This document shows, one piece after another, positions 41,398-51,066 of a stretch of 64,000 bases of DNA; position 1 is the first letter of the stretch, and each line of letters begins with the position of its first letter. Both the position numbers and the translations under genes were made by a program. The notes below the pieces were generated by a model. The model saw only the letters and a program-made list of their open reading frames with translations, did no database searches and had not been told where the DNA came from. Origin of the DNA: Dyella_B nitratireducens (GTDB lineage Bacteria; Pseudomonadota; Gammaproteobacteria; Xanthomonadales; Rhodanobacteraceae); NCBI RefSeq assembly GCF_049532905.1, contig NZ_CP064032.1, positions 744,001 through 808,000 of the forward strand. The letters run 5' to 3'.

Positions 41398-41748
41398 CCG
41401 TCCTGATCGACCGATATTGCGGCGCGCGTAAAAGAAAGTTGCGCGTGGAGCGGTCATGTGCCAGTGCGATTTATTGAACGCCGCAGCGATAGCGGCTTTC
41501 TTGCAAGAAACGCACTTGGTTGGAAGAAATACGCTTTATTGCAAAAAACATCCCATGGTGCGCCACACAAGGCTTGTCGGCGTACCCATGCCCGCTGATA
41601 CAATGTCGCGATTCCCGGGCCTGTCCCGAGGATCGTCGAGCGCCCGCATCTGGATCCACAGAGCTGGACAGCCCGCTGATTTGAACTTCCGGACCGTTTG
41701 CCCCAACGGTCGCTGATGCACTCATGTGGTGCGGAGGTAGGTTAAACC
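41398..41748 (+). promoter_or_regulatory. Upstream region of the nuo operon
   Basis: 351 bp with no convincing gene. It contains the perfect 14-bp palindrome TTTCTTGCAAGAAA (41497-41510), which could be a regulator site, and a candidate -10 TACAAT (41599-41604) with TTGTCG 19 bp before it. A clear ribosome binding site GCGGAGGTAGG (41731-41741) precedes the nuoA GTG. I see no tRNA or secG here. Confidence 0.45.
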
Positions 41749-42105
41749 GTGCTTGCCGAATATTGGCCCGTTCTCCTATTCCTTGGCGTTGCCACAGGGC
41801 TAGGTGTCGTCCTCCTGATCATCGGCCTGCTGGCCGGTCCCCGCCGCCCGGAGTCGGAGAAACTCTCGCCCTACGAGTGCGGCTTCGAGGCCTTCGAGGA
41901 TGCGCGCATGCAGTTCGACGTGCGCTACTACCTACTCGCCATCCTCTTCATCATCTTCGATCTGGAAATCGCCTTCCTCTTTCCGTGGGCGGTGGTGTTT
42001 CAGCACATCGGCATCGTCGCGCTGATTGAAATGGCGCTGTTCCTGTTGCTGCTGGTGGTCGGTTTTGCTTACGTGTGGAAGAAGGGAGCACTGGAATGGG
42101 AGTGA
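41749..42105 (+). CDS. nuoA: NADH-quinone oxidoreductase subunit A
   Basis: A 118-residue membrane subunit with three helices (LLFLGVATGLGVVLLIIGLL; YYLLAILFIIFDLEIAFLFPW; LIEMALFLLLLVVGFAYVW) and the conserved loop EKLSPYECGFEAFEDARMQFD. Its start is GTG with GGAGGT 8 bp upstream. It is the first gene of the 14-gene complex I operon, and nuoB overlaps its end. Confidence 0.97.
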   Translation: MLAEYWPVLLFLGVATGLGVVLLIIGLLAGPRRPESEKLSPYECGFEAFEDARMQFDVRYYLLAILFIIFDLEIAFLFPWAVVFQHIGIVALIEMALFLLLLVVGFAYVWKKGALEWE

Positions 42106-42653
42106 TCTCCACGCTTGATCAGGTGATGCACAACCCGCAGCCGTTGAACCTGGTGGACGATATTCTGCGTCCGGCTGGCGACAACCCGGTCATGCGCCAC
42201 GGTGTCGTGACCACCACGGTCGACGCCCTGATGAACTGGGCACGCACCGGCTCCATGTGGCCGATGACGTTCGGTCTCGCTTGCTGCGCCGTTGAGATGA
42301 TGCACGCCGGTGCTGCGCGTCTCGATCTTGACCGCTACGGCGTGGTCTTCCGCCCGAGTCCGCGCCAGTCCGACGTGATGATCGTGGCCGGCACGCTGGT
42401 CAACAAAATGGCGCCCGCACTGCGCAAGGTCTATGACCAGATGCCCGACCCGAAGTGGGTGATCTCCATGGGCAGTTGCGCAAACGGCGGCGGCTACTAT
42501 CACTACTCGTATTCCGTTGTACGCGGCTGCGATCGCATCGTGCCGGTGGACATCTACGTGCCGGGCTGCCCGCCCACGGCCGAAGCATTGATCCACGGCA
42601 TTCTGCAGTTGCAGAAGAAGATTCGTCGTACCAGCACCATCGCGCGTTCCTAA
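42096..42653 (+). CDS. nuoB: NADH-quinone oxidoreductase subunit B
   Basis: A 185-residue peripheral-arm subunit with cluster N2, the last [4Fe-4S] before quinone. Ligands are the tandem C63-C64 (LACCAVEM), C128 (MGSCANGGG) and C158 (VPGCPPTAEAL). The ATG at 42096 overlaps the nuoA stop by 10 bp. Confidence 0.97.
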   Translation: MGVISTLDQVMHNPQPLNLVDDILRPAGDNPVMRHGVVTTTVDALMNWARTGSMWPMTFGLACCAVEMMHAGAARLDLDRYGVVFRPSPRQSDVMIVAGTLVNKMAPALRKVYDQMPDPKWVISMGSCANGGGYYHYSYSVVRGCDRIVPVDIYVPGCPPTAEALIHGILQLQKKIRRTSTIARS

Positions 42654-42668
42654 AAGGCGCAGTCAGTC

Positions 42669-43397
42669 ATGAGCGATACGCAAACTAACTCGCTGGTCGA
42701 GCGGCTTGCCGCGCGATTCGGCGACAAGCTCACCGTCACCACCAGCCATGGCGCTGTCACGGCGGTGGTTGAGGCAGCCAACTTGCTGGCTGTTGCCACC
42801 GCATTGCGCGACGAACCTGGCTTCCGCTTCAGCGAACTGGTCGACCTGTGCGGTGTGGATTATCTGAGCTATGGTCAGACCGAGTGGGATACCACTGATG
42901 TGTCGGGCAACGGCTTCTCGCGTGGTGTGGAGGGTGAGGCGGTTGGCCGCTTTACCTGGGGAGATCGTCCGCGCGATGTGTCGATCCCGAAGCGTTACGC
43001 CTCCGTGTTCCATCTGCTATCGATCGAACTCAATCAGCGCCTGCGCGTGCGTGTGTTCTGCGACGATAACGATCTGCCTGTCGTACCTTCAGTCACGGGC
43101 ATCTGGCCGGGCGTCAACTGGTTCGAGCGCGAGTCGTTCGACCTGTTCGGCATCATCTACGAAGGCCATCCGGATCTGCGCCGCATCCTTACCGATTACG
43201 GTTTCGTCGGCCATCCGTTCCGCAAGGACTTCCCGCTGATCGGCAACGTGGAAGTGCGCTACGACCCCGAGCAGAAGCGCGTGATCTACGAACCCGTGTC
43301 GATCGAGCCGCGCGTGCTGGTACCGCGCGTGATCCGTGATGACGCCGACCTGATGCAAGCGAAGGCGGAAGCCGCTGACCATTGGCGGGAGAACTGA
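42669..43397 (+). CDS. nuoC: NADH-quinone oxidoreductase subunit C
   Basis: A 242-residue 30-kDa-type subunit, here separate from nuoD. Family stretches are FSELVDLCGVDYLSYG, YASVFHLLSIELNQRLRV, WPGVNWFERESFDLFGI, LRRILTDYGFVGHPFRKDFPL and RYDPEQKRVIYEPV. A xanthomonad-style insertion lies between DYLSY and YASVFHLL. It ends 2 bp before the nuoD ATG. Confidence 0.97.
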   Translation: MSDTQTNSLVERLAARFGDKLTVTTSHGAVTAVVEAANLLAVATALRDEPGFRFSELVDLCGVDYLSYGQTEWDTTDVSGNGFSRGVEGEAVGRFTWGDRPRDVSIPKRYASVFHLLSIELNQRLRVRVFCDDNDLPVVPSVTGIWPGVNWFERESFDLFGIIYEGHPDLRRILTDYGFVGHPFRKDFPLIGNVEVRYDPEQKRVIYEPVSIEPRVLVPRVIRDDADLMQAKAEAADHWREN

Positions 43398-43399
43398 GC

Positions 43400-44659
43400 A
43401 TGGCCGCGCAAGAAATTCGCAATTACACGATGAACTTCGGCCCGCAGCATCCAGCCGCGCACGGTGTGCTGCGTCTGGTGCTGGAAATGGACGGCGAAAC
43501 CGTGGTGCGCGCCGATCCACATATCGGCCTGCTGCATCGCGGTACCGAGAAGCTCGCCGAATCCAAGCCGTTCAATCAATCGATCGGCTACATGGATCGT
43601 CTCGACTACGTGTCGATGATGTGCAACGAGCACGCGTATGTGCGCGCCATTGAAACCCTGCTGGGTATCGAGGCGCCGGTTCGTGCGCAGTACATCCGCA
43701 CGATGTTCGACGAGATCACCCGCATCCTCAATCACCTGATGTGGGTCGGTTCGAACGCGCTCGATCTTGGTGCGATGGCGGTGTTCCTGTACGCCTTCCG
43801 TGAGCGTGAAGAGCTGATGGATTGCTACGAAGCCGTCTCCGGCGCGCGCATGCATGCCACCTACTATCGTCCAGGCGGCGTCTATCGTGATCTGCCGGGG
43901 AAGATGTCGCAGTACCGTGAATCGCCTTGGCACAAAGGCAAGGATCTGAAGCGCCTCAACAGTTGGCGCGAAGGTTCCATGCTCGACTTCCTCGACGCCT
44001 TCACCGCGGACTTCTCCAAGAAAGTTGACGAATACGAAGAGCTGCTTACCGAAAACCGCATCTGGAAGCAGCGCACCGTCGGCATCGGCGTGGTCTCGCC
44101 GGAAATGGCCCAGCAGTGGGGTATGACCGGCGTGATGTTGCGTGGCTCGGGTATCGCCTGGGACCTGCGCAAGAAGCAGCCGTATGCCAAGTACGCCGAC
44201 GTGGATTTCGACATCCCGGTGGGCGTCAATGGCGACTGCTACGACCGTTATCTGGTGCGCATCGAAGAAATGCGTCAATCCAACCGCATCATCAAGCAGT
44301 GCGTGGATTGGTTGCGCGCCAACCCCGGCTCGGTGATGGTGGAAAACTTCAAGGTCGCGCCGCCCAAGCGCGAGGCCATGAAGGAAGACATGGAAGCCTT
44401 GATCCACCACTTCAAGCTGTTCACCGAAGGCTATGGCGTGCCGGCCGGCGAAACCTATGCGGCGGTCGAAGCGCCGAAGGGCGAGTTTGGCTGCTATCTG
44501 ATCTCCGACGGTGCGAACAAGCCGTTCCGCGTGCACCTGCGTGCACCGGGCTTCGCGCACCTTTCGTCGATGGATGTCCTCGTACGCGGCCATATGCTGG
44601 CTGACGCGGTGGCGGTCATCGGCACCTATGACCTCGTGTTCGGCGAAGTCGATCGCTGA
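43400..44659 (+). CDS. nuoD: NADH-quinone oxidoreductase subunit D
   Basis: A 419-residue 49-kDa-type subunit of the quinone chamber. Typical stretches are YTMNFGPQHPAAHGVLRL, RGTEKLAE, YMDRLDYVSMMCNEH, RPGGVYRDLPG, GVNGDCYDRYLVRIEEMRQS and the C-terminal GTYDLVFGEVDR. The ATG at 43400 is preferred over an upstream TTG at 43382. Confidence 0.97.
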   Translation: MAAQEIRNYTMNFGPQHPAAHGVLRLVLEMDGETVVRADPHIGLLHRGTEKLAESKPFNQSIGYMDRLDYVSMMCNEHAYVRAIETLLGIEAPVRAQYIRTMFDEITRILNHLMWVGSNALDLGAMAVFLYAFREREELMDCYEAVSGARMHATYYRPGGVYRDLPGKMSQYRESPWHKGKDLKRLNSWREGSMLDFLDAFTADFSKKVDEYEELLTENRIWKQRTVGIGVVSPEMAQQWGMTGVMLRGSGIAWDLRKKQPYAKYADVDFDIPVGVNGDCYDRYLVRIEEMRQSNRIIKQCVDWLRANPGSVMVENFKVAPPKREAMKEDMEALIHHFKLFTEGYGVPAGETYAAVEAPKGEFGCYLISDGANKPFRVHLRAPGFAHLSSMDVLVRGHMLADAVAVIGTYDLVFGEVDR

Positions 44660-44678
44660 GCCCGGAGGATAAGCACAC

Positions 44679-45206
44679 ATGAAAGCCACCGGAAATTACG
44701 AGCAGGTCAAGCACGTCGATCCGCTCGTCGTGCTTACCGAGCACACGCGCCATCACATCGATCACTGGCTGACCAAGTTCCCGCCGGATCGCAAGCGCTC
44801 CGCGCTAATCCAGGCGTTGTTCGCCGCGCAAGAGCAGAACCACGGTTATCTCAACGATGAGCTGATTACCGCGGTCGCCAAGTACATCGACGTACCTGCT
44901 GTGTGGGCCTACGAGGTCTCCAGCTTCTACTCGATGCTGGAAACCAAGCCGGTTGGGCGCAACAACGTCGCCGTCTGCACCAACATCTCGTGCTGGCTCA
45001 ACGGTGGTGAAGATCTGTTGCGCCATTGCGAGAAGAAGCTGGGCATCAAAGCAGGCGAGAGCACGTCGGATGGACGTGTGTACCTGAAGAAAGAAGAAGA
45101 GTGCATCGCTGCCTGCGTGTATGCGCCGGCGATGACGGTCAATGGCCATTACCACGAGCGTCTCACGACCGATAAGGTCGACGAGATTCTCGATGGCTTG
45201 AAGTGA
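44679..45206 (+). CDS. nuoE: NADH-quinone oxidoreductase subunit E
   Basis: A 175-residue thioredoxin-like subunit carrying [2Fe-2S] cluster N1a. The ligands are C100, C105, C142 and C146 (CTNISC and CIAAC). A CCGGAGGA lies upstream of the ATG. Confidence 0.97.
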   Translation: MKATGNYEQVKHVDPLVVLTEHTRHHIDHWLTKFPPDRKRSALIQALFAAQEQNHGYLNDELITAVAKYIDVPAVWAYEVSSFYSMLETKPVGRNNVAVCTNISCWLNGGEDLLRHCEKKLGIKAGESTSDGRVYLKKEEECIAACVYAPAMTVNGHYHERLTTDKVDEILDGLK

Positions 45207-45220
45207 GAGGGCAGGGCACC

Positions 45221-46543
45221 ATGGCAGTCGGACCCGCACCCCAGGAACACCAGGTCGTCTACACCACGCTGCATTTTGACAAGCCGTGGGCGATGGATAG
45301 CTACCTGCAGGTGGACGGCTACAAGGCGTGGAAGAAGATTCTCGCCGAGAAGCCTGATCCCGCGTCGATCGTCGATATCGTCAAGAACAGCAATCTGCGT
45401 GGTCGTGGCGGCGCGGGCTTCCCGACTGGCTTGAAGTGGTCCTTCATGCCCAAGGGCACCATGCAGAAGTACATTCTCTGCAATTCCGACGAATCGGAAC
45501 CCGGTACGGCAAAAGACCGCGACATCTTGCGCTACAACCCGCATTCGGTGATTGAGGGCCTGGCGATTGCGTGCTACGCGACCGGCTCGACGGTGGCCTA
45601 TAACTACCTGCGCGGTGAATTCCATCACGAACCCTTCGAGCATTTCGAAGAGGCGCTGAAGGAAGCCTACGCTGCCGGCCTGCTCGGCAAGAATATCCAG
45701 GGCACCGGCATTGATGTGGACATCTATGGCGCACTCGGCGCCGGTGCTTACATCTGCGGCGAAGAAACCGCGTTGATGGAATCGCTGGAAGGCAAGAAGG
45801 GCCAGCCGCGCTTCAAGCCGCCGTTCCCGGCTAATTTCGGTCTGTACGGCAAGCCCACCACGATCAACAACACCGAGACCTATGCTTCGGTGCCGGCCAT
45901 CCTGCGCAACGGTGCCGATTGGTTCTTGAATCTTGGCAAGCCGAACAACGGTGGCCCGAAGATCTTCTCGGTGTCCGGCCACGTCAACAAGCCGGGCAAC
46001 TTCGAGATCCGCCTCGGCACATCATTCAAGGATCTGCTTGAGATGGCCGGTGGTGTGCGCCATGGCAACAAATTGAAGGCTGTGATTCCTGGTGGCTCCT
46101 CGATGAAGGTGCTCAACGCCGAGGAAATGATGTCGGCCACCATGGATTACGACTGCCTGCAGAAGCTGGGCTCGGGCCTCGGCTCCGGTGCCGTGATCGT
46201 GATGGATGAGACCACCTGCATGGTGAAGGCTTGCCATCGCATCTCGCAGTTCTATCACGCCGAATCTTGCGGCCAGTGCACACCGTGCCGCGAAGGTACC
46301 GGCTGGATGTTCCGCGTCCTGACGCGCATCGTGGAAGGCAAAGGCACGCAGGACGACCTGCATCGCCTGAAGGCCATCGCCGGCCAGATCGAAGGCCACA
46401 CCATCTGTGCATTCGGCGAAGCCGCTGCGTGGCCGGTGCAGGGCTTCCTCGCCAAGTTCTGGAATGAATTCGAATACTACGTGCAGCACGGCCGCTCGAT
46501 GACCGAGGACCGTCTCGCCGAAACCCGTGGAGTTGCTGCATGA
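45221..46543 (+). CDS. nuoF: NADH-quinone oxidoreductase subunit F
   Basis: A 440-residue catalytic subunit that binds NADH and FMN and carries [4Fe-4S] cluster N3. It has LRGRGGAGFPTGLKW for FMN/NADH, ICGEETALMESLEGKKGQPR, and the cluster ligands in ESCGQCTPCREGTGW plus a later cysteine in HTICAFGEAAAWP. The ATG at 45221 has AGGGCAGGG upstream. It overlaps the nuoG start (ATGA). Confidence 0.97.
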   Translation: MAVGPAPQEHQVVYTTLHFDKPWAMDSYLQVDGYKAWKKILAEKPDPASIVDIVKNSNLRGRGGAGFPTGLKWSFMPKGTMQKYILCNSDESEPGTAKDRDILRYNPHSVIEGLAIACYATGSTVAYNYLRGEFHHEPFEHFEEALKEAYAAGLLGKNIQGTGIDVDIYGALGAGAYICGEETALMESLEGKKGQPRFKPPFPANFGLYGKPTTINNTETYASVPAILRNGADWFLNLGKPNNGGPKIFSVSGHVNKPGNFEIRLGTSFKDLLEMAGGVRHGNKLKAVIPGGSSMKVLNAEEMMSATMDYDCLQKLGSGLGSGAVIVMDETTCMVKACHRISQFYHAESCGQCTPCREGTGWMFRVLTRIVEGKGTQDDLHRLKAIAGQIEGHTICAFGEAAAWPVQGFLAKFWNEFEYYVQHGRSMTEDRLAETRGVAA

Positions 46544-48867
46544 GTGCGCAGCCAGCCAATACCGCGCCCGATCTGGTGAACATCGAGATCGATGGCAAGC
46601 CCACGCAGATCCGCAAGGGCGCCATGATCATCGAGGCGGCTGACAACGTCGGTATCGCCATTCCGCGCTTCTGCTATCACCGCAAGCTGCCGATCGCCGC
46701 CAATTGCCGCATGTGCCTGGTGGACGTGGAAATGGGCGGCCGCATGATGCCCAAGCCGCAACCGGCCTGCGCCACGCCGGTGGCCGAAGGCATGAAGGTC
46801 ATCACGCGTTCCGACAAGGCGCTGAAGTTCCAGCGCGATGTGATGGAATTCCTGCTGATCAACCATCCGCTCGATTGCCCGATCTGCGATCAGGGCGGCG
46901 AGTGCGAACTGCAGGACGTCGCGCTCGGCTATGGCCGCAGCGTGTCGCGCTACACCGAGCGCAAGCGCACCATCGCCGACGAAAACCTCGGCTCCCTGGT
47001 CGCCACCGAAATGACTCGCTGCATCCAGTGTACGCGTTGCGTGCGCTTCACCAGCGAGATTGCCGGCACTTACGAACTCGGTGGTATGAGCCGTGGTGAG
47101 AACTTGCAGATCGGTACCTACATCGGCAAGGCGCTGGAGACCGAGTTGTCCGGTAACGTCATCGACGTGTGCCCGGTGGGTGCGCTCACCAACAAGCCGT
47201 TCCAGTTCAAGGCACGCGCCTGGGAGCTGATCGCCAAGCCGTCGGTGGCTTATCACGATGCATTGGGCTCCAACCTGTGGTTGCACACGCGTCGCGGTGA
47301 AGTGCTGCGCAACGTGCCGCGTGACAACGAAGCCGTCAACGAATGTTGGTTGTCCGATCGTGATCGCTATAGCCACGAAGGCTTGTATGCCGCCGATCGC
47401 GTACATGCGCCGGAAGTGAAGCGCAACGGCCAGTGGCAGAAGACCACCTGGGACGACGCGCTCGCCGCTGCCGTCGAAGCACTGAAGAGCGTGCCGGGCA
47501 GTGATCTCGGTGTGCTGGTCCATCCGGCTACGACCAGCGAGGAAGGTGAGCTACTGGTTCGCCTCGCGCAAGGCCTGGGTAGCGCGCACATTGATCATCG
47601 CTTGCGTCAGCTCGATTTTGCTGACAACGCAGTGGCGCAAACCTTCGCCATGCCGGTCGCCGATGTGGACAAGGTGAAGGCGGTGCTGCTGGTTGGTTCC
47701 GACCTGCGTTATGAAATGCCGCTGCTCAACCACCGCATCCATCAGGCGGTGAAGAAGGGTGCCAAGGTCTACGCTGTCAATCCGGCCGAGTTCAACTTCA
47801 ACTACAACCTGTCCGGCGAAGCTGTGGTGCCGCCGCACTACCTGGTTGACTCGCTGCTGGTGCTAGCCAAGGCGTTGATCGATGGTGGTGTCGCGCAGCC
47901 CGGTTTCATTTCCAGCGAATCGCTTGCGCCCCTGCAGCTGACCGACAAGGCCCGCGAGGCTGTCGAAGCGCTGAAGTCTGGTCATGCCGTGGTGATCCTT
48001 GGCGAAGCGGCTGTCACGCATCCGCAAGCCTCCTGGCTGCGTGCTGTGGCGCGCTTCATCGCCGAAGCTACCGGTGCGGCCTACAACGAGCTGCCGGTTG
48101 GTGCCAACGCTGTGGGCCTTGCGAAGGCGGGCGTACTTCCCGGCAACGGCGGCCTGAATGCGCAGGCCATGCTGGCACAACCACGCAAGGCCTACCTGCT
48201 GTACGGCCTGGAATTCCCACATGATTTCGCTGATGGCGCGGCTGTCGCCAACGCATTGAACGGTGCGCAGCATATCGTTGCTTTCAGCGCCTTCGCCAAT
48301 GCGACACTACGCGATGTAGCCGACGTGATCCTGCCGATCGGGCTGCTGCCGGAAATCGAAGGCACGCTGGTGAACGTGGATGGTCTTCTGCAGCGCGTGG
48401 AAGCGGGTGCCAAGGCGCCAGCCGAAGCACGTGCAGGCTGGAAAGTGCTGCGTGCGTTGGGTGGCCAGATGAAGCTGGCTGGCTTCGAATTCGACGATAT
48501 AGCCGGCCTGCGCGAAGGCATGGCCGAACGCCAGGCCGCTGTGTCGCAAGGACTGGCCGAGCGCAAACCGGTGCAAGGTCTTAGCCGTCTGGTCACCTGG
48601 CCGATCTATCGCAGCGATGCGGTGGTCCGTCGCGCGGGCGCGTTGCAAGCACATCCGCTTAATCGTGTGCCGTCTGTGCGTTTGAACGCGAACGAAGCGC
48701 AGCGTCAGGGCTTGAGCGAAGGCGACAAGGTCAAGCTGGCGAATGCTGTCCTGCCGCTGGTCATCGATGCCACGCTGCCCGATGGCGCCGTGTGGATCGA
48801 GGCTGCCCATGATCAAACCGCGACGTTGCCGCCGTATGGCGCGGCCATCACCTTGAGCAAGGCGTAA
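46540..48867 (+). CDS. nuoG: NADH-quinone oxidoreductase subunit G
   Basis: A 775-residue iron-sulfur subunit. The N-terminal [2Fe-2S] domain has RFCYHRKLPIAANCRMC, then the HxxxC/CPICDQGGECELQD region, the CIQCTRCVRF cluster site and the NVIDVCPVGALTNKPF site. The rest is a molybdopterin-oxidoreductase-like domain with no cofactor expected. It is shorter than the 900-residue E. coli protein, as usual outside enterobacteria. Confidence 0.97.
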   Translation: MSAQPANTAPDLVNIEIDGKPTQIRKGAMIIEAADNVGIAIPRFCYHRKLPIAANCRMCLVDVEMGGRMMPKPQPACATPVAEGMKVITRSDKALKFQRDVMEFLLINHPLDCPICDQGGECELQDVALGYGRSVSRYTERKRTIADENLGSLVATEMTRCIQCTRCVRFTSEIAGTYELGGMSRGENLQIGTYIGKALETELSGNVIDVCPVGALTNKPFQFKARAWELIAKPSVAYHDALGSNLWLHTRRGEVLRNVPRDNEAVNECWLSDRDRYSHEGLYAADRVHAPEVKRNGQWQKTTWDDALAAAVEALKSVPGSDLGVLVHPATTSEEGELLVRLAQGLGSAHIDHRLRQLDFADNAVAQTFAMPVADVDKVKAVLLVGSDLRYEMPLLNHRIHQAVKKGAKVYAVNPAEFNFNYNLSGEAVVPPHYLVDSLLVLAKALIDGGVAQPGFISSESLAPLQLTDKAREAVEALKSGHAVVILGEAAVTHPQASWLRAVARFIAEATGAAYNELPVGANAVGLAKAGVLPGNGGLNAQAMLAQPRKAYLLYGLEFPHDFADGAAVANALNGAQHIVAFSAFANATLRDVADVILPIGLLPEIEGTLVNVDGLLQRVEAGAKAPAEARAGWKVLRALGGQMKLAGFEFDDIAGLREGMAERQAAVSQGLAERKPVQGLSRLVTWPIYRSDAVVRRAGALQAHPLNRVPSVRLNANEAQRQGLSEGDKVKLANAVLPLVIDATLPDGAVWIEAAHDQTATLPPYGAAITLSKA

Positions 48868-48870
48868 CTC

Positions 48871-49899
48871 ATGGGCGATCAACTTATCCATCAGCTTCTG
48901 CTGCCGCTTCTCTACACGATTTGCGTCGTGCTACCGCTGGTTATCGCGGTCGCGCTGTACGTGTGGTGGGAGCGCAAGGTCATCGGCTGGATGCACGTGC
49001 GCATGGGGCCCAACAAGGTCGGGCCATTCGGTTTGCTGCAGGCCTTCGCCGACGTGGTGAAGCTGCTGGTGAAGGAAGTCATTCTTCCCACCAACGCAAA
49101 CAAGGCGCTGTATTACCTCGCGCCGCTGATCGGCCTGGTGCCGGCGCTGGCTGCCTGGGCGGTGATTCCGTTCAGTGACAAGGCCGTGCTGTCCAATGCC
49201 AACGCCGGTCTGTTGTATCTGTTGGCGATGACCTCGCTGGGCGTGTACGGCATCATCCTCGCCGGCTGGTCCTCCAACTCGCGTTACGCACTGCTTGGTG
49301 CGATGCGTTCGGCGGCGCAGGTGATCTCGTACGAACTGGCCATGGGGCTGTGCCTGGTGTGTGTGCTGGTGCTGGCGGGTAGCCTGAACCTGACCGACAT
49401 CGTGCATGCGCAGGCCGGCAACAAGGGCCTGTTCGACTGGTTCTGGCTGCCGCTGCTGCCGGTGTTCGTCGTCTACTTCATCTCGGGCGTGGCCGAAACC
49501 AACCGCGCGCCGTTCGACGTGGCGGAAGGCGAATCGGAAATCGTGGCTGGCTTCCACGTGGAATATTCCGGTTCGGCGTTTGCGCTGTTCTTCCTGGCTG
49601 AATACGCCAACATGATCCTGGTCGCCTTCTTGGCTTCGATCCTGTTCTGCGGTGGCTGGTTGAGTCCGTTTCCGGCCAGCGTGCCCGTGCTGGGAGCGGC
49701 CAACCCGGTGTGGCTGGCTATTAAGGTCTTCGTGTTCGCCACCCTGTTCCTGTGGTTCCGTGCCACTTTCCCGCGCTATCGCTACGACCAGATCATGCGC
49801 CTGGGCTGGAAGGTGTTCATTCCCATCGGCATTGTCTGGGTGCTCGTTGCCGGCTGCATGAAGTACTACGGCTGGGTCCACGTCGGCACGGGAGGCTAA
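48871..49899 (+). CDS. nuoH: NADH-quinone oxidoreductase subunit H
   Basis: A 342-residue membrane subunit next to the quinone site, with eight or so helices. Signatures are WERKVIGWMHVRMGPNKVGP, LLQAFADVVKLLVKE, ETNRAPFDVAEGESEIVAGF and FATLFLWFRATFPRYRYDQ. It follows nuoG after 3 bp. Confidence 0.97.
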   Translation: MGDQLIHQLLLPLLYTICVVLPLVIAVALYVWWERKVIGWMHVRMGPNKVGPFGLLQAFADVVKLLVKEVILPTNANKALYYLAPLIGLVPALAAWAVIPFSDKAVLSNANAGLLYLLAMTSLGVYGIILAGWSSNSRYALLGAMRSAAQVISYELAMGLCLVCVLVLAGSLNLTDIVHAQAGNKGLFDWFWLPLLPVFVVYFISGVAETNRAPFDVAEGESEIVAGFHVEYSGSAFALFFLAEYANMILVAFLASILFCGGWLSPFPASVPVLGAANPVWLAIKVFVFATLFLWFRATFPRYRYDQIMRLGWKVFIPIGIVWVLVAGCMKYYGWVHVGTGG

Positions 49900-49908
49900 G
49901 GAAAAACC

Positions 49909-50400
49909 ATGTCCCGCGTTACCAACTATTTCAAGAGCCTGCTGCTCATCGAGCTACTCAAAGGCATGGCGCTCACGCTTCGGTACATGTTTCTGCCGAA
50001 GTACACGATGCGCTACCCGATGGAGCACATCCCCAAGTCCAACCGTTTCCGCGGCCTGCATGCGTTGCGTCGCTACGCCAACGGCGAGGAACGCTGCATC
50101 GCGTGCAAACTGTGCGAGGCGGTGTGTCCGGCGCTGGCGATCACCATCGACTCCGCGCCGCGTGCCAGCGACGGCCAGCGCCGTACCACACGCTATGACA
50201 TCGACCTGTTCAAGTGCATCTACTGCGGCTTCTGCGAGGAAAGCTGCCCGGTGGACTCGATCGTCGAAACGCACATCCACGAGTACCACTTCGAGCATCG
50301 CGGCGAGAATGTGGTGACCAAGCCCCAGCTACTGGCCATCGGTGACCGCTTCGAGGCGGATATCGCGGCGGCCCGTGCTCAGGACGCGGCTTACCGCTAA
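49909..50400 (+). CDS. nuoI: NADH-quinone oxidoreductase subunit I
   Basis: A 163-residue ferredoxin-like subunit with clusters N6a and N6b. Ligands are C63, C66, C69 and C73, and C103, C106, C109 and C113 (CIACKLCEAVC; CIYCGFCEESC). The N-terminus is an amphipathic helix anchoring it to the membrane arm. Confidence 0.97.
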   Translation: MSRVTNYFKSLLLIELLKGMALTLRYMFLPKYTMRYPMEHIPKSNRFRGLHALRRYANGEERCIACKLCEAVCPALAITIDSAPRASDGQRRTTRYDIDLFKCIYCGFCEESCPVDSIVETHIHEYHFEHRGENVVTKPQLLAIGDRFEADIAAARAQDAAYR

Positions 50401-50409
50401 GGACATACC

Positions 50410-51066
50410 ATGATCGACACGTCCTTGTTTCAACTCGTCTGCTTCTACGCCTTCGCTGCGGTTACCGTGGTCGCGGCGCTGTCGGTGATCACGCTGCGCA
50501 ACTCGGTGCATGCCGTGCTCGCGCTGGTGCTCACCTTCTTCAGCACAGCCTGTATCTGGATGCTGGCAGAAGCTGAATTCCTTGCCATCGCCTTGATCGT
50601 GGTCTATGTCGGTGCCGTGATGGTGCTGTTCCTGTTCGTGGTGATGATGCTCGACATCGACCAGGAAAAGATCCGCGAGGGCTTCGTGAAATATCTGCCT
50701 GTCGGCTTGGTCGTGGCAGTGGTGATGCTGGTGGAAATGCTCGGCTTGATCGGCGTGCGTGTGATGCATGCGCAGACGATGGGCGAGAATCCGGCTACTG
50801 CCGCAGGCATGTCCAACACCGCGTGGCTGGGCATGGCGCTGTACTCGCAATACCTGCTGCCGTTCGAAATCGCCGCGCTTATCCTCACCGTGGGCGTGAT
50901 CGCCGCCGTCGCTTTGACGCTGCGCCAGCGCACTGGCGCGCGCAAGCAGCACGCCAGCGAACAGGTGGCGGTCAGGGCGAAGGATCGCGTGCGCATCATC
51001 AAGATGGCGGCGGAGCGTCCGGTTGAAACCCCGCCTGCAGCACCGGTCCAGGAGTCCAAGCCATGA
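50410..51066 (+). CDS. nuoJ: NADH-quinone oxidoreductase subunit J
   Basis: A 218-residue membrane subunit with five helices. Typical stretches are FYAFAAVTVVAALSVITLRNSVHAVL and ALIVVYVGAVMVLFLFVVMML. The C-terminal ~45 residues are a charged, proline-rich cytoplasmic extension (RPVETPPAAPVQESKP). It overlaps nuoK (ATGA). Confidence 0.96.
   Translation: MIDTSLFQLVCFYAFAAVTVVAALSVITLRNSVHAVLALVLTFFSTACIWMLAEAEFLAIALIVVYVGAVMVLFLFVVMMLDIDQEKIREGFVKYLPVGLVVAVVMLVEMLGLIGVRVMHAQTMGENPATAAGMSNTAWLGMALYSQYLLPFEIAALILTVGVIAAVALTLRQRTGARKQHASEQVAVRAKDRVRIIKMAAERPVETPPAAPVQESKP

Noticed and set aside
41456..41716. 86-codon open frame in the nuo upstream region
   Set aside because: No ribosome binding site, no family resemblance, and it overlaps the probable promoter.
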